Shown: piece by piece, positions 43,175 through 56,004 of the stretch | Layout: the number at the start of each line of letters is the position of its first letter | How positions within the stretch are numbered: position 1 is the first letter of the stretch | The notes under the pieces: model-generated | Seen by the model: the letters and a program-made list of their open reading frames with translations, nothing else | Databases searched by the model: none | What the model was told of the DNA's origin: nothing | Origin: Platanthera guangdongensis | Lineage: Eukaryota; Streptophyta; Magnoliopsida; Asparagales; Orchidaceae | Reading direction: 5' to 3' | NCBI GenBank assembly: GCA_039583875.1 | Contig: CM077149.1 | Coordinates: 24,751,194 to 24,815,193, forward strand | Length of the DNA: 64,000 nucleotides | Made by a program: the position numbers and the translations under genes

Positions 43175-45632
43175 TTTACAAACTCTAAGTTTGTCTTGAT
43201 AATAAGATAATTATTAATGGGTTAATTATTCACTAGAAAATTATGAAATTTGGTCAGAGGATATTTTAGGGCATCATTATTTACAGTGAATTTTTATAAA
43301 ATTATTGGAACTCTTTTCATATAGGATGCTTCACAAGATGCCTAGTGCTAAATATTTTAAAATGATTTATTTGACTAGTCAAATATGTTTAGGAAATTAT
43401 GATTTATGTTCAGTAGACTTTCCTAGTCACTTCAAACATCTGGTAATTATTCTATAATTTTTGGATGATTAATTCTAATATTTCCTGTTTTACACTATAC
43501 TTGTGGTTAATTTATCAATTATTTGTTTTGAGGATAAACATTTTTTGGAAAATTGTGAATTTCAGTCTTTATTATTATTTTGATGATATACACTTGTCAT
43601 AATTTTGTTGAGACAATATCTTGTCAGAAAATTATACTTGGTATTCAAAATCCTAGGTGGCTTGATTTTGCAAAAAATATAATAAATTCCAAATAAATTA
43701 GGAAAAATATTATCTTCTGGATTTATATTAAAATATCATTATTTACCCCCAGCAATAATCTTAGGTCATTTGAATGAATATTTGGAGGGGTCTTCATTCA
43801 TGCACGTCATGTAACACATTATGTCTGAACATAATAAAACTGTATAATTAAGTAATCATGTGAACCTTAGTATCCGATAATTGAGATAGTTGGTGGACTT
43901 AATCGAGGGAGTATGAATGAGGTCATCAATGGAAGTCAGTTGTGAGAGCCTAGTTGACTAGGGGAATGGTTATGCTCGGGATCGATGATCGATCATCTTT
44001 CACTTGGATAAAGTCTAAATACACTTAGGGTTAGATCAAGTGTAAGATCAGTAGAGTTGGGACATTGGTAGATACCAGCAATAATAAGTATCTTGAGAAA
44101 AGGAGCTTTGGGCTTCAACCCATCAATGTTCCTTGTGCCCTCTAGAGCACTTCATAGGGAATGCTCTGGGTAGTCCAAGATTAACCCTAAACAGTAAGGT
44201 TAAACTGTTAGTGAAAGATTAATTCTAAGTACTTCACTTTCACTGACCCCATAGTCACGTGAGGCTAGTTTTGTTAAGACTCACGAGCAGTATGATCAAC
44301 AGTGGTAGGTACGAACTAGTTAGTTTGGGGAGCCAGTGGCTCGGAAGGTAATTTTGACAAACGGGATAGTCCGGGGAGCCGATGGCTCGGAGATTCATAT
44401 TTATCATAATTGCATGTGCATAAAGGTGGTGGGTCTTCGATATTAGACGGTCGATCACACCGACATCAATACATTGACTCGGCAAGTGTTGTTCTCACTT
44501 AGCCAAGGATAAGACTGGCGGGTTTGTCAGCATTAGTATGTAGTGACACTGGTGTGTCCTACAAAGGCGTATGTAAGGGCTAGGCTTGGTTGTGCGGTTA
44601 CCCACCTAGAAGTGAGGTGGCCCAACACACTATCTCCATTGGCCACTACTGAGGCTCCTGGGAGTGAAGCTAGCGTCAAAAAGTGGGGAACTAATGGTCT
44701 GTGTGCATAGAGTCATGCGCCTATGTTGCAGTAGTATGAACATAGCATTAAACTAGCATAACATAACATATCATGTCATTATTGTATTTAAACCCCTACC
44801 CATATCATATAAATTAGTATGTGACTTTTTATGTGATGGGCCTTGCAAAGCAACCCCATAACTTATGAGTTTGTATGAGTAGTTTTATAAGTTAAGGTTT
44901 CTTATTCTATAGCTTACTTTACTTTATCTGTGGTAGAAGGTAGTCGTAGTTCTTTACATGTACTTTTATTACTTATAGTGTAGCATGTGCTTATTGCTTT
45001 GTACTTTATCTTGTTTACATTACTGCTACCTTTTTATAGTTCCTTTGTACATAATCCTGGTAGGGTAGTTGTCACAAACTCTTGTTCATTCTCCACCTTA
45101 AATATCTTTTCTTACATCCTCCCTGCACGGTGCCTAGGTGTCGTGGGGTGAGAAGAGGATGATAGTGGCTTAGTCTTATGACTAACGGTCGGTGGACGAA
45201 ATCATTTTAGGAATTCGAGGTGATGCACCAGTCACAGGAGGATGGTAGGACTTGAGGAGCAGTTGATGTGCACTACCGCTACTACTCGGCGATAGGTAGA
45301 GGGTGGTTTTTAATTTTCTTCCACTATATGTGTGAGTTATGTGAGAGAGATTATTTGTATCAGACATGTACCCGACTTAAACCCATCTTTCTACTCTTTT
45401 TCAAACTTTGTACTCATTGTGGACTATTGCTCTTTTATATATATTTATAGTGAGCTGTGATCAGTGGACTTGTATCACTCATTTACTTATCTTTTGTTGG
45501 CCTATTGTGATGTGATTGTTTTAGCTGGCAGGATCGATGACGTGCGGTGGCATCTAACTTGGTAGTTGGAGTCACCGTAAGGCTGTGGTTCTGGGCATAA
45601 GACTCATTGGTGAAGGAAAAAGGGTCTTATAT
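43175..45632 (+). repeat. Tekay-like Gypsy LTR 3, 5' truncated
   Basis: It shares the 3' landmarks of LTRs 1 and 2: paired motifs CATAACTTATGAGTTTGTATG and TATAAGTT (44859-44895), the ACGGTGCC...GTCGTGGGGTGAG stretch (about 45127), CTTAGTCTTATGACTAACGG (45170-45189) with an acceptor-like ATTTTAGGAATTC, and CTGTGGTTCTGGGCATAAGA before the end near 45632. The terminal CA seems changed to TA. The 5' part is lost at the CopA junction. No ORF or strong palindromic array is visible; 43175-44800 is AT-rich with nothing else recognisable. Confidence 0.7.
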
Positions 45633-45640
45633 ATAGTAAT

Positions 45641-46880
45641 TGTTGGGTTTTTCTAGGAGGGCACAACACTTGTGCACGTATTGGAAATAAATAACAAGAA
45701 AACCCAAAAGAGTTCAGATCTAGCGATGAACATTAATCAATAAGTAAATGCGGTGAAATAAAATTACCTTTGCGGGTTGAGTCAAAACTCAACCAAGGTG
45801 CACCGAATAATTCCAACAAACGGCGGACAAGAAACTACGAGAACAGAGAACCCTAGACTCTTGTCGCACAAGATCTAGGTAGGAACTTGGTTTTCACTCA
45901 ACGTCTCCATGGAGTGCTAGATCTGTTCAAGGAGAGGTGGCGGTTACAAATCCGACGGACAAGAAAACTCTTTCGGAGACGGTAGCAGAATGTCGGTTGG
46001 CGGCCGGCGGGATGCAGCGACTATCGCGTATGCGGAATAGTTCCATCATGAAGAATCGTCGTCTCTCTACTAGCTAGGGAATGAACAGTTACTTATCGAT
46101 TCAAGTGTACATATCCTATATATATGTTGAACTGAACCAATCAATGCTAGCAAAACCACTGAATCAGAAATAAAGGAAACAAACCGGTCAAAATAGAATT
46201 CGTCGAGTTTCACGTTGATATTCAACAAATCAAAACTATTCGTCGAGTTAACACGTGAATATTCGATAAATCGATCAAGGGCAAATCATCCGGGTATCAA
46301 GGCGATATACGACGAATCGAGGTATAGCTCGTCTAATCTGTCATGACGATACTCAATGAATCCAAGACAGAAGCATTGAGTTATCTTGACGATACTCGAT
46401 GAATCATTAAGTGGTCTCGACGACACTCGAGGAATCTAAGATGGAAGCGTTGAGATGTTATGATGATACTCGACGAATCTATACCCTTCGTCGAAACCTC
46501 TCATCTATACTCGACGAATTTCCCTTAGCTTTCTTCCGACAAATTACTTGATGACCCATATTCACAATACAGGTCCCAGAAAGAAATTCATCCACATCCA
46601 GAATATCATAGGATTGGTCCTTCACTTATATCACATACGAGCAAGGCCAACACAAATCTTTCTAACTTCTCAAGAGCTCTTATGTGCGACCCCATAGGCT
46701 CATATTGCGTTGGCAGTGAGGCCACATATTTGATCACTTCCAGATCACCATGGTAATACCAACAACAATTTCCTTGTTTCAAGCTAATATATGGTCATCT
46801 CATGACCTCTACTAACAACTCAAGTCCTAACCCTAACCCAAGGTGGTTTAGAAGTGATGGAGATGTTACAAGCTACAACA
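45641..46880 (-). repeat. CopB 3' LTR
   Basis: 1,240 bases with TGTTG...CAACA ends (TGTTGTAGC on minus at 46880, AACCCAACA at 45641). On minus a TCGTCGAG array (46560-46190) is followed by TATA box TATATATAG (46124-46116). Only one LTR of this element is in the window. Confidence 0.7.
46190..46560. repeat. TCGTCGAG / CTCGACGAA array in CopB U3
   Basis: Units such as ATTCGTCGAGTTTCACG, ATACTCGACGAATC and ATACTCGATGAATC at 30-45 base spacing. TCGTCGAGT and ACTCGACGA forms are complementary. The TATA box lies about 65 bases beyond it on minus. Confidence 0.8.
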
Positions 46881-46889
46881 GTGTTCTCT

Positions 46890-47806
46890 AGTGCTTCATT
46901 GGGGGTTAGAGACTCAATGCTCTGTTCATAAAATTCTTCCTCGTCCACATCTCTTCTTGCACCCTACCTTTAAATCCTTCTCTCCCATCGTGTGAAGATT
47001 GATGAGTCTATTTTCTTGAGATGATCGATATGCATTCCAGAAGACATGTCAAACTGATTTCTATCAACCTGATTTAGCTATAAAGTAAGAATCCTTTCGA
47101 AATTTGGTGCCATTAAGCTGGCCTTGATCCTGTCAAACAGAACTACTTCCAAATTTACCATGTTCCTGCATATGACGGTTGCAAGCAACTTGAACATATC
47201 GCTGGAGATATAGTCATATGAAATAGTTTTGCATAGTAAAACTTTTCAAATATTGTCAGTTAATAATTTTCCTCCTTCATTCATTTCCTTCCAACGAATT
47301 GAGGTTGATCTTCTTACTAGGTCACAGAAGGACAAAGCCCTATTGTTATCTCTTTCCTCCTAAACAACTTCCTCACCAATCACGGGCAGCCGTAGAATCT
47401 TATTCATAACACTATGCTTTAATCTGATTACTATATTTATAACAATGCACTTGATCAATGTTCCTTCACGTCTAAGCTGATCATTTTTTATAGAATTCCA
47501 AAACTTCTCTATTAAGGACTCGACACTCAAGCTCCAGAATAAAAGGCAACCAGCATTCTCTAGCATAGGGATGATATTTCTAAACTCATCTGATGCACTC
47601 AGAAATCCTGTGTAGACCAGCTCTCCCCCTACTTGAAGATTTCCAAAAGACCTACACGCTATTGAAGAAGACTGTAGTCGAATCTTCAGGAAGGAGACGG
47701 AGCGCTGTCGGGAAATTCCGCACAGTCTTGATGAAAAGTAGTGGAATTTCGTGAAACCCTTATGTACTTTATATAGTATTAAAGTTTTGAAGAAATAAAG
47801 GCGCAT
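46890..47806 (-). pseudogene. CopB ORF3 (3' accessory protein)
   Basis: On minus the frame is open from 47806 to 47360 and continues, with stops, to about 47080. Recognisable stretches are CLLFWSLSVESLIEKFWNSI, then SFCDLVRRSTSIRWKEM and FKLLATVICRNMVNLEVVLF followed by DRIKASL. The last part parallels the CopA ORF3 segment HLMSALVDQKNLNWGTILFD followed by SIKKK: a Leu-rich helix, then Asn-Leu-x4-LFD-x-IK. Both ORFs lie between RNase H and the 3' LTR on the coding strand of their element. Further on (to 46890) an acidic remnant leads to the LTR. The match is by eye and short. Function is unknown; it may be the accessory ORF of SIRE-like elements. Confidence 0.5.
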
Positions 47807-47959
47807 ACCTTTTCGGCAATATGACTCTTCAGATCCAATAATTAGAAATTGGAAATAAAATTAGAGTAATATACATTCATCGAAAGGATATGTGAATACT
47901 CGAATAATTCATCGAATGATTCCGTAAAGAATTGTCTAATTCATAGTTAGACACGAGAA

Positions 47960-49760
47960 TACTTAGATGATTAGTTGAGATGACTTGATAATTCGTCTAA
48001 AGCCAACATGTATGCTCGATGAATTCATTGAGAAATTTTGTGAAGTCCCGAGAACACTCAACGAATTCGTTAAGAAAATTTGTGAAGTTCCGAGAACACT
48101 CGACGAATTCATTGAAATGACTTGTAGTTTTGACTCATTCCATGAGTGCTTCCTTGAGGTTTTGAGAAATTCAAATTTTTGTACTTGTGTAGATTTCTTG
48201 AGCTTTTCATGACTTCTTGTTGAGCATACCAAGTTCCATTTTGAATAAAAAGAACTTGTCCTCATCAATGACTTCATGAAAATGCCTGCAAGTTGCTTAC
48301 CTGTCGGGACATAGCTGAGGTTGATGTACTTCTTCTCCACATGCTCCTGGATGAAATGATATTATATTTCAATGTGCTTTGTTCAAATTCAAGAGACTGG
48401 ATTATTTGGAATTACTATAGCGCTGGATGTGTCGCAAAACATTGGAATCTCCTTCATCTACAAATTATAGTCTTCAAGTTAATTTCAAATCCACATAAGT
48501 TGTGCACAACAACTACCTGCAGAGATATACTCTGATTCAGCAGTTAAAATTGCTATATAATTCTGTTTCTTACTGCTCCATGATATAAGCCTCCTTCTAA
48601 GGAATTGACAAGTCTGGAACGTTCTTTTCCTATCACCCCTGCTTCTTGTAAAATCAGCATCTGAAAATCCAATTATCTCGTAGTCATTAGTTCTTGGGTC
48701 CCATAAGCCAACATTTGGTGTGCCTTTAAGGTATCTCAGAATCCTCTGTGTAGCGGTATAATTAGATTCCTTATATTTCACCTAGAATCTACCACATACA
48801 TATGTTAAAAAAATTATGTCTGGTCTACTGGCAGTTAGGTAGAGCAAGGTCCAATTATAATCATGTACATGGTTTCATCAAAAGGTTTCTCTTTTTTATC
48901 CATATCCATAGTAGAAGTTGAACCTATTGGAGTCCTCGTAGAGGTTGCATTCTCCATTCCAAATTTCTTAATCAACTCCTTGGTGAACTTTGTCTAGGAC
49001 ATGAAAATTCTATCTTCAAATTGTTTCACCTAAAGTCATATGAAATACTTCAGATCACCAATACTGCACATTTCAAACTTCCACTGCATCAGGTTAGAAA
49101 ACTTTTTGCAAAGATTGTCGCTGTAGATCCAAATATATTGTCATTGGAATATATTTGTACTAGCAGGATCTTGTCTTTTACTTTCTAAAAATAATGCCTT
49201 GTCTATATTTCCTCTTGAGAACTTGTTTTCAAGAATAAAGCTAGACAGTGTCTCATACCAAAATCAAGGAGCTTATTTTATACCATATAAAGCTTTACGT
49301 AAAAAGTAAACATGGCTCGGGTAAAATGAATCAACAAAACTTGGGGGTTGTTTCGCGTATACTTCTTCCTTTAAATTACATTTAAGGATGGCTGACTTCA
49401 AGTCCATTTGATAAACTTTAAGCCCTTTATGAGCAGCGTATGCTAGGAATAACCTGATATCTTCGAGTCTAGCTGCATCAAATGTCCGATTGAAGTTGAT
49501 GCCCTCTTCTTGACGATAACCTTGAGCTATAAATCTGGCTTTGTTATTTTAATTACTCCATTTTTCTAGCTTGGTTTGGCAAACCCATTTCATCCCTATC
49601 ACATTCTGACCTTTGGTCTTTGGAACTAGCTTCTAAACCTTGCATCTTTTAATTTCATTAAGCTCCTCTTTCATTGTATGAATCTAGGAAGCATCCTCAT
49701 TTTCTCAACCAAATTTGCTCGGCTCAATCTGTTAAAGAAAGCTTAAGTTCATGACTTCGT
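47960..49760 (-). pseudogene. CopB reverse transcriptase and RNase H
   Basis: On minus from 49760 the pieces are: MKEELNEIKRCKV, GMKWVCQTKLEKW, ARFIAQGYRQEEGINFN, LAYAAHKGLKVYQMDLKSAI, QTKFTKELIKKFGMENAT (about 48985-48935). The YVDD box region (near 49150) is degraded. RNase H (48781-48485) is the best part: TQRILRYLKGTPNVGLWD, GFSDADFTRSRGDRK, SWSSKKQNYIAILTAESEYI. The C-terminus KYINLSYVPTGKQLAGIFMK is at about 48335-48270. Stops and frame changes occur throughout. Sequence order is typical Ty1/Copia. From about 48210 down to 47960 the frame runs into TTCGTCGAG-like repeats that form the spacer before ORF3. Confidence 0.85.
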
Positions 49761-49865
49761 AAGCAGTACCTTTTCTCGTTCAAACTACATCATGAGGATC
49801 TATAATGATCTGATCAACAAGATGATCCATTGAATGACTGATCACTAGATCCCCTGCATCCTCTA

Positions 49866-50320
49866 TGTAACATCACCATCAGTCACATGAAATATAATAG
49901 AGGGTCCGACTAGGGCTCCATGCAATATCCCACAGACAGTCGGCAGAGTTACATGTTAATATTATAAAACCTAATGAATCCTAACTCAGAGTATTCTAGC
50001 GAAGCTTCATGGGTTAAATTATACTCAAGTATCAATAAGGTCGACTATATAAAACCATGGTAATGTTATTAAAAAATACACAAAATGTTATGGCCTTAAG
50101 GACTTAAAATTATTCTTCAACAAGTTGGTTTACAAATATCGGCTTGCAGGCCACCCAAACATGAAAATTATAAAATTGTCTTCGCTTGGCTTTGAGAGAT
50201 GACATAGCATCAAAAGGCTGTAACTAGCTAATTCCCACTCGGCTCTCCAACACCTACACAGGGTCAAACCACCACAAGGATGACAAATAAGTCAACAGTC
50301 AGCTTTAGCTGACCAATTTA
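49866..50320. other. Unassigned LTR-like remnant
   Basis: It begins TGTAACATCACCATCAG at the break of CopB, similar to Tekay LTR starts (TGTAACATC), but no further match to LTRs 1-3 is evident. No ORF. It may be a short LTR remnant. Confidence 0.35.
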
Positions 50321-52037
50321 TAACGACCCTATCCCAAACCCAGGGAAGTGATATTCCTTCCCTACATTCATAACAATCATCCCTAGATATATCACAAGAA
50401 GGTATAACTTAAGCACCATTAAATATATCACAAATGTCTGCATCAATTGCCAAACATTCTGTGCACTCAGGGCACAATTTCTGTGCACCGGACATAACCA
50501 GGGTCCTAACACCATTTAGAGGTTTGAGACTTAATGGTAAACTATGAGAATTAATGTCTGGAATACATCTACTACTCTCCGTCCCATTGTCAGCATTAAC
50601 TAGGCCTATTAACTTGACACAAGGATGCTACAAATCATCTTTTTCCTGTTGGTCATATCTCCATGCCACAGCCGAAAGCCCAACTTTTGTGGCTAAACGG
50701 ATAGATGCGTGTCACATCACCTTTCCCAAGGAGTTAAACATAACTGTGTTACATTTAAATAGATGACTCTCACTGCCTTCAGAGCGGAGCACCCAGGATA
50801 CAAATCATAAACTAGCCACACAGTCTACGAGAGACAGGCTTCGTGATCAAAAAGCAATCTGGGTGCTACCCCAGCGATATCCACTATTGTCTGGCATTAA
50901 CAATAAAATTTCTCTTCTTGTACCCAGACTCAGCCAAAACTGGAACATCTGTCCAGAAAATCTCGCAGCAACCTGCATTGCCAGAACACCGGGACTTTCA
51001 CAAAATATATCTCATTAAGAGCTATTGCCAGCGATACTCACCTGCCGCCTACTGATATCCAACGATTCTCACAACCACGGTATTTTTTGGGTATTTTTAT
51101 GGACAGTGACTCCAATACTTCCTGCTGCTCCCATTCACAGGCACAACCCTTCAGACTCCATAAACTACCCATTTATACACGGAGTCTACTCCGGCATGCA
51201 AAATAAAACATCACCAATCCAAACCAACCTATCTTGATGGGCTTCACACTGCATGCCTATATCGTACTGTTATTTTTGGATTATATATGCAAAAATACCC
51301 GAGGATATCATGTATCAACCCATCATAATTCCCTTCACTTTTCCACCTTTGTGTGGGGGATTCCATGCATATGGAAAAAGTATGACATTACTTGTCCATG
51401 AAGGATGATCTTTACCCTCGTATTTCATTTTGGATCCATGAGCAAGCTTTCTATCAGGCTGGAAAGGAGAGCCTTACTTTCCTCTTTACGGATCTTTCTT
51501 TGGTTCTTGATTCCGACCACGGGATCTCCTCTACAATGCTTGCAAAGCTTTAGCCTTCTTCTTCCTTAGCTCTTTCTTTCAAGAGAGCGATGAAAAGGAG
51601 GACAGAGAATGGGAGAAGAGAAATGACTTCTCTTTTCTCCACTCCTCTACTTAAGTGACCTCGGGATTTATCACAGCCACAGGATCCCCTCTTCAATAAG
51701 AATGAATGGCTATGATTTTAGCGAACCAGTCAAATTTAATGCTATCGCTTGGCGATATCATCGGTAGCTGCATTGAACCCAGTCAACTACCTCTCATAGG
51801 CCGCTTACCGGCAATCCACCATGTGTCTAGACGGCACAGGGTGATATAGTCATGCGATATCCACTGTCGCTACTCCGATACCATTCTCGACGATTCATTG
51901 AAAGCGTCGAGAGCGTCTAGTGGGTCGACAGTGTCGAGTCTACTTAACACTTCGTTGAAAGTGTCCAGTGCATTGAGTACTATCGCCAGCTATTAAGTTC
52001 ATTGCCCACAATATCCCGAATTTGAAGAATTCAATCA
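50321..52037 (-). repeat. Probable Gypsy LTR remnant, minus orientation
   Basis: On minus it ends with GGGATAGGGTCGTTATA at 50321, close to the common chromovirus LTR end GGGTCGTTACA. Its U3-like side (51750-51990) has palindromic GCGATA/TATCGC units and GTCGAG motifs, and a TTAAGTAGAGG box near 51650 follows on minus. The right end is cut by the Copia-like LTR at 52038. No coding region. Confidence 0.4.
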
Positions 52038-52229
52038 TGTTAATGATATACATAAAGTTGTATTTGATGTGTGCTTAAGTTCAAAGATGCAGGTTGTCCT
52101 TTAAACATTGATTGGATAGGTATTCTAAGTGATTGGACATGTGGACACAATGATAGATGCTAGAATGGTAGGAATTTGCATAAGTCTACAGGAATGGAGT
52201 GTAGCTTAATATCCCAAAGCAAGGTGCAG

Positions 52230-52598
52230 GAATTTGGTTAAGTCCTCAGGCATTGAGTGAAGTCAACTCACTCAACGTCAGATGCAATGGATGATGAGGA
52301 ACATGCTGGAAATCGCCTAAGTCCACAGGCGTTGAGTGAAGTCTATTCACTCAACACCAGAAAAGCAAAAGCATTGAGTGTAGCTTGGTTAGTCAATGCC
52401 TAACAATTGGCTTGACAAAAAAGTGGTTAAGTCCACATAAGTTGAGTGTAGTCTACTCACTCAATGCCATACAGCAAAAAGCTGTGAGACAAGCTGAGGC
52501 AGTCAAAGCCTAAAGAGAAACTGACTGAAATGTGGCTAAGTCCACAGACATTGAGTGAAGTCTTCTCACTTAACGCCATATCATCAAAATCATTGAGT
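52230..52598. repeat. GGCGTTGAGTGA / TCACTCAACGCC array (left part)
   Basis: Inverted units: a GCATTGAGTGAAG arm, a 5-8 base loop such as TCTAC, then CTCACTCAACGCC. They repeat every 55-65 bases. The array resumes at 60220-60780 after E3, giving about a dozen hairpins in total. Confidence 0.88.
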
Positions 52599-52603
52599 AT
52601 TGC

Positions 52604-54143
52604 TGATGCAATCTCGGCAAGTGTACCGATCTTCGTCAAGTATTAAACTGGGTGTGTTATCCTCCGAGTATCGAGTCTCTCAAGGAGTGCAAATTGGGAG
52701 TGTGATTTTTCTCGTAGGAAAGTGATTGCAAATGCAACAAAGGTTGGGGGTGTTTTAGAACAACAAAAAGTAATTATGTGGTTCGCCTTCATCGCTTCAC
52801 AAGGATGGAATACTCTGATGAGTATTATAGCGTACGGTCAACAAGCAACAAATCAAAACAAGCAAAGGAAGGAAATCTAAGCTATGAACCACAACAACAT
52901 TTACCTTAATAACACAACATGAACATTGTTAGTAGTTCCTAGCAAGTTTAGCAAACATCCCAAGCTTAGAAACAACATCCAAATAAGAGTAAAGAGGAGA
53001 TTTACAACCCAACGCATGAAGGATACCACGATTCTCGGCCGAAGTCGAAGTTTGTCGGTCTTCTTCCGGGCTCGGTTGATGGTTGACGTCCAAGGAAACT
53101 TGAAGTGTTGTCACCTACTTCAAAGGCCTTTTCCCCCCTCTTCTTCATGTTCCATGAAGGATAGAAGTCGCCCAAAAACACTTCAATGGCGGCAAGAAGG
53201 AGCTCCAAATGCTCTTCTTGAGATGGAGAATCGGAAAATAGTGGAGGATCTTCGCTTGTGGTGAAGTTCGGAGGAAGAACGGTGGCCAGATGAGCTCTTC
53301 AAGGAGGAGAGAGGAAAATGTGGCTGGGGTTAGGATTTCCCGCTCAGAGGAGCGGAAATGGCGGACTGTCTTTAGCTCCAGTCAACTCCTAAACTTAAAT
53401 ATAAACAGGTCAGAAAAATGGTCATGCATTGTTTGGCACATGACCATGCATTAATCGTGCAATATTAACTTCCAGGACAAGGCTTGCAGATGAAGATGTG
53501 TTAACCCGTGCCTTTTAGTCTCGCACGGACGCTTCCGCCCGTGCATGAAGGAAAATGCACAGGTAAGCACAGAGCACTGAAATGCCTGGCAAGCAGGTGG
53601 AACCGTTCGTTTTACTCGTGCACGGGCAATTCTGCCTGTGCATGAACAAATCACACGATTAACCACAGAGCACTATAAAACCATAATGTAACAGGAAAAT
53701 CGTGCATCTCCTTCGCGCACGGTTCTGAATAAACCGTGCATGAAGATATCACACGGGTTGGTTAGTCCATACAGAGAAAACCTGTAGAAAGCGCACGATT
53801 CGGTGGAAATCATGTGCTAAGGAATTGTACGACCGTGCACTTTCCACAGGTAAGAAATCAAGAATTTGGGAAACTGACCACCTGCACAGCAAAACCAAAG
53901 CTGGAGCAAAAGCTCCTAGCACCAAATATAAAACAAATAATAACCAAAGCCACACGGGGAGAACACCAGTACTTACCCCCAACATCCCGATGCAATTCGT
54001 AAACCAAAATGGGTTGAAACAATGCACAATTGATAAGTGAAGACACGATCAAATATATGACATTTCCTACTGAAATAGTAGTGCACAAGCATGATAATTA
54101 GCTTAGATGAGTCTGAAAAACCCTAAATAAATTAGACTTATCA
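52604..54143 (-). repeat. E3 3' LTR
   Basis: 1,540 bases. On minus, U3 carries repeated CGTGCG/CGCACG palindromic units (53830-53420) and then TATATTTAA (about 53405-53396). Confidence 0.92.
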
Positions 54144-56004
54144 CACCACCAGACTTAAACATTTGCTCATCCCAAGCAAATCATCCCTAAGACGGACGTG
54201 TAAAATAGTATAGCTGGCCTTAAATCGCGCAGCAGAGTACCATGCGAAATCGCATGCTCATGCTCTTAGGAACACCGTAGAAGGAATTTCTGATTATGCA
54301 CTAATAGCCTATATATTTCTAAAGCCATATCAAAATATTATTACTACTCTACTATAGAATCGAGGGGAATCATTCGGTCACGCGCAAGGAGAAAGAAGAC
54401 GATCACTAAGTTAAGTATTGCCAAAGCAAGGGATCGGGATAACCTCCGAAGGAATCCTCCAATGTCGGTGACCATATTCTTGCCTGTTCACACTCTCTTG
54501 ACGACACTAGTTTGACTCAAGCGAATATCTATAGGACTTGGAATATATCAGAGTCTTAGGCGAAGGCAGGGTATACAAAGATAAACAAGACGGATACACA
54601 CCCAAAATGAGACCGCCTGAAAAAACTCACAACTATACTCAATTGCAAACATGTGCATCGCACCACCAGACCTGGACTTTAAACGGTGCGTTCACACCCA
54701 TAACAAACACAATACAACACAATTTCACTATTCTACAACAAATGTTTTTTTTCTATTCTTTTCTCTTTTATTCCTCATTGGGAATTTTTTTTTCAATTCA
54801 TTTCATTTATTTTTTTTCTTCTTTTACTTTTTATCCAAATAGCCAAAACAAAATATGAATACACGGCAACACCACAAGCCGCACAAACACCCATATAACC
54901 GCAACACATAACGGATACAAGACGACAATAAAACAAACAAACCGAGCGACCACATTCGGGTGTGCGAGTAGGAAATGTTATATGGCTTTGGTAGCGAGGC
55001 GTATGGACGTCAACGGAAGGGACAAGCTCAACGAGGATAGAAACAGATAGACGTCGGGATTATACAAAGCTCAAACTAGACAAAGTGAAGGCCTACATCA
55101 CGAGCGCACTTAACTAACCATGTACCCATGCTTCGAGAGTAGAGAGGGGCAAGTTCTTAGCCACCGAGAAAGACAATCCTTCCTATCGACTCGAGCACTA
55201 CAAGGATAGCGATGTCAACACACATACCTATGCTACCATTCGATTCACGTCGTATTCGAAGTAGAGGAGTATAATAAACAAGATTTACTTCAATAGAAAT
55301 AATATACGCTCTGAGCATAAAAAGAATCTAATTCTACACGTAATCCAAAATGAGACGTGAGCACTCGATTATGAGCACTACTGGATTCAACATTTTACTC
55401 TGCCTCGCAACCCTAGGACAGCGCAAAAATTTTCCAAATCGCACACTAGTGGCAATAAAACTCACGACGTGCTCCTGTTCAAGCCCACGCCCCAGTGTGG
55501 TGCAGTGGTATGCAATGCAAACATTAAAGATAGCTAATGAAAATATTCTTATAGTATGACAATGAAGTAATGCATGTGCACGAGTAACCTTCATCTCTTC
55601 GCACCAGACTTAGCCTAAATATCCTAACACCATAATGTGATCGTGAAATTAAAAAGCAAGGAGAAGGGGTTACCCAATGCTCAGAAATGAGCATACCAGA
55701 AGATTGGCGTTAATTTCCGCTAAAAGTCCACTACCCAAATGAACTTCACCTGCAAAAGAAAATACCTCCAAGCATAACAAGCATATTATAGAATATTCAA
55801 AAAAAAAAACAAAAACAAAATAATGGGTTGTCTCCCAGAAGCCACTTTTCTTTACTGTACTTATGGTGGACAAAATACCTGTATTAGCAATTTTATATAG
55901 AGTTCAAGTGCATATGAGCAATAAGAAATGATAAAGTCTAAAATTTCACACACAACATTAAACACAAATTATACTACAAAAGAGGGGGGGGGGGCAGAGA
56001 TGCT
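54144..56004 (-). other. E3 3' internal non-coding region
   Basis: The polypurine tract is degenerate (TCTGGTGGTG, 54153-54144). It has the stem ATTTGC/GCAAAT (54161-54181), a block at 54380-54570 and another at 55080-55205 conserved with E1 and E2, T-rich tracts (54745-54835) and the hairpin ATGCTCA/TGAGCAT (55677-55694). No credible ORF; a G10 run lies at about 55984-55994. Confidence 0.75.

Larger units (their letters stand above)
45641..49865 (-). mobile_element. CopB: truncated Copia element, 3' half
   Basis: On minus: reverse transcriptase (49760-48790), RNase H (48781-48280), ORF3 (47806-46890), 3' LTR (46880-45641). The upstream gag, protease and integrase are missing, cut at 49865 where an LTR-like TGTAACATC begins. 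Stops and frameshifts are frequent. Confidence 0.8.

Noticed and set aside
50554..51237. Short plus-strand frames at 50554, 50843 and 51025
   Set aside because: Unrelated short frames with no motifs inside an LTR-like remnant.
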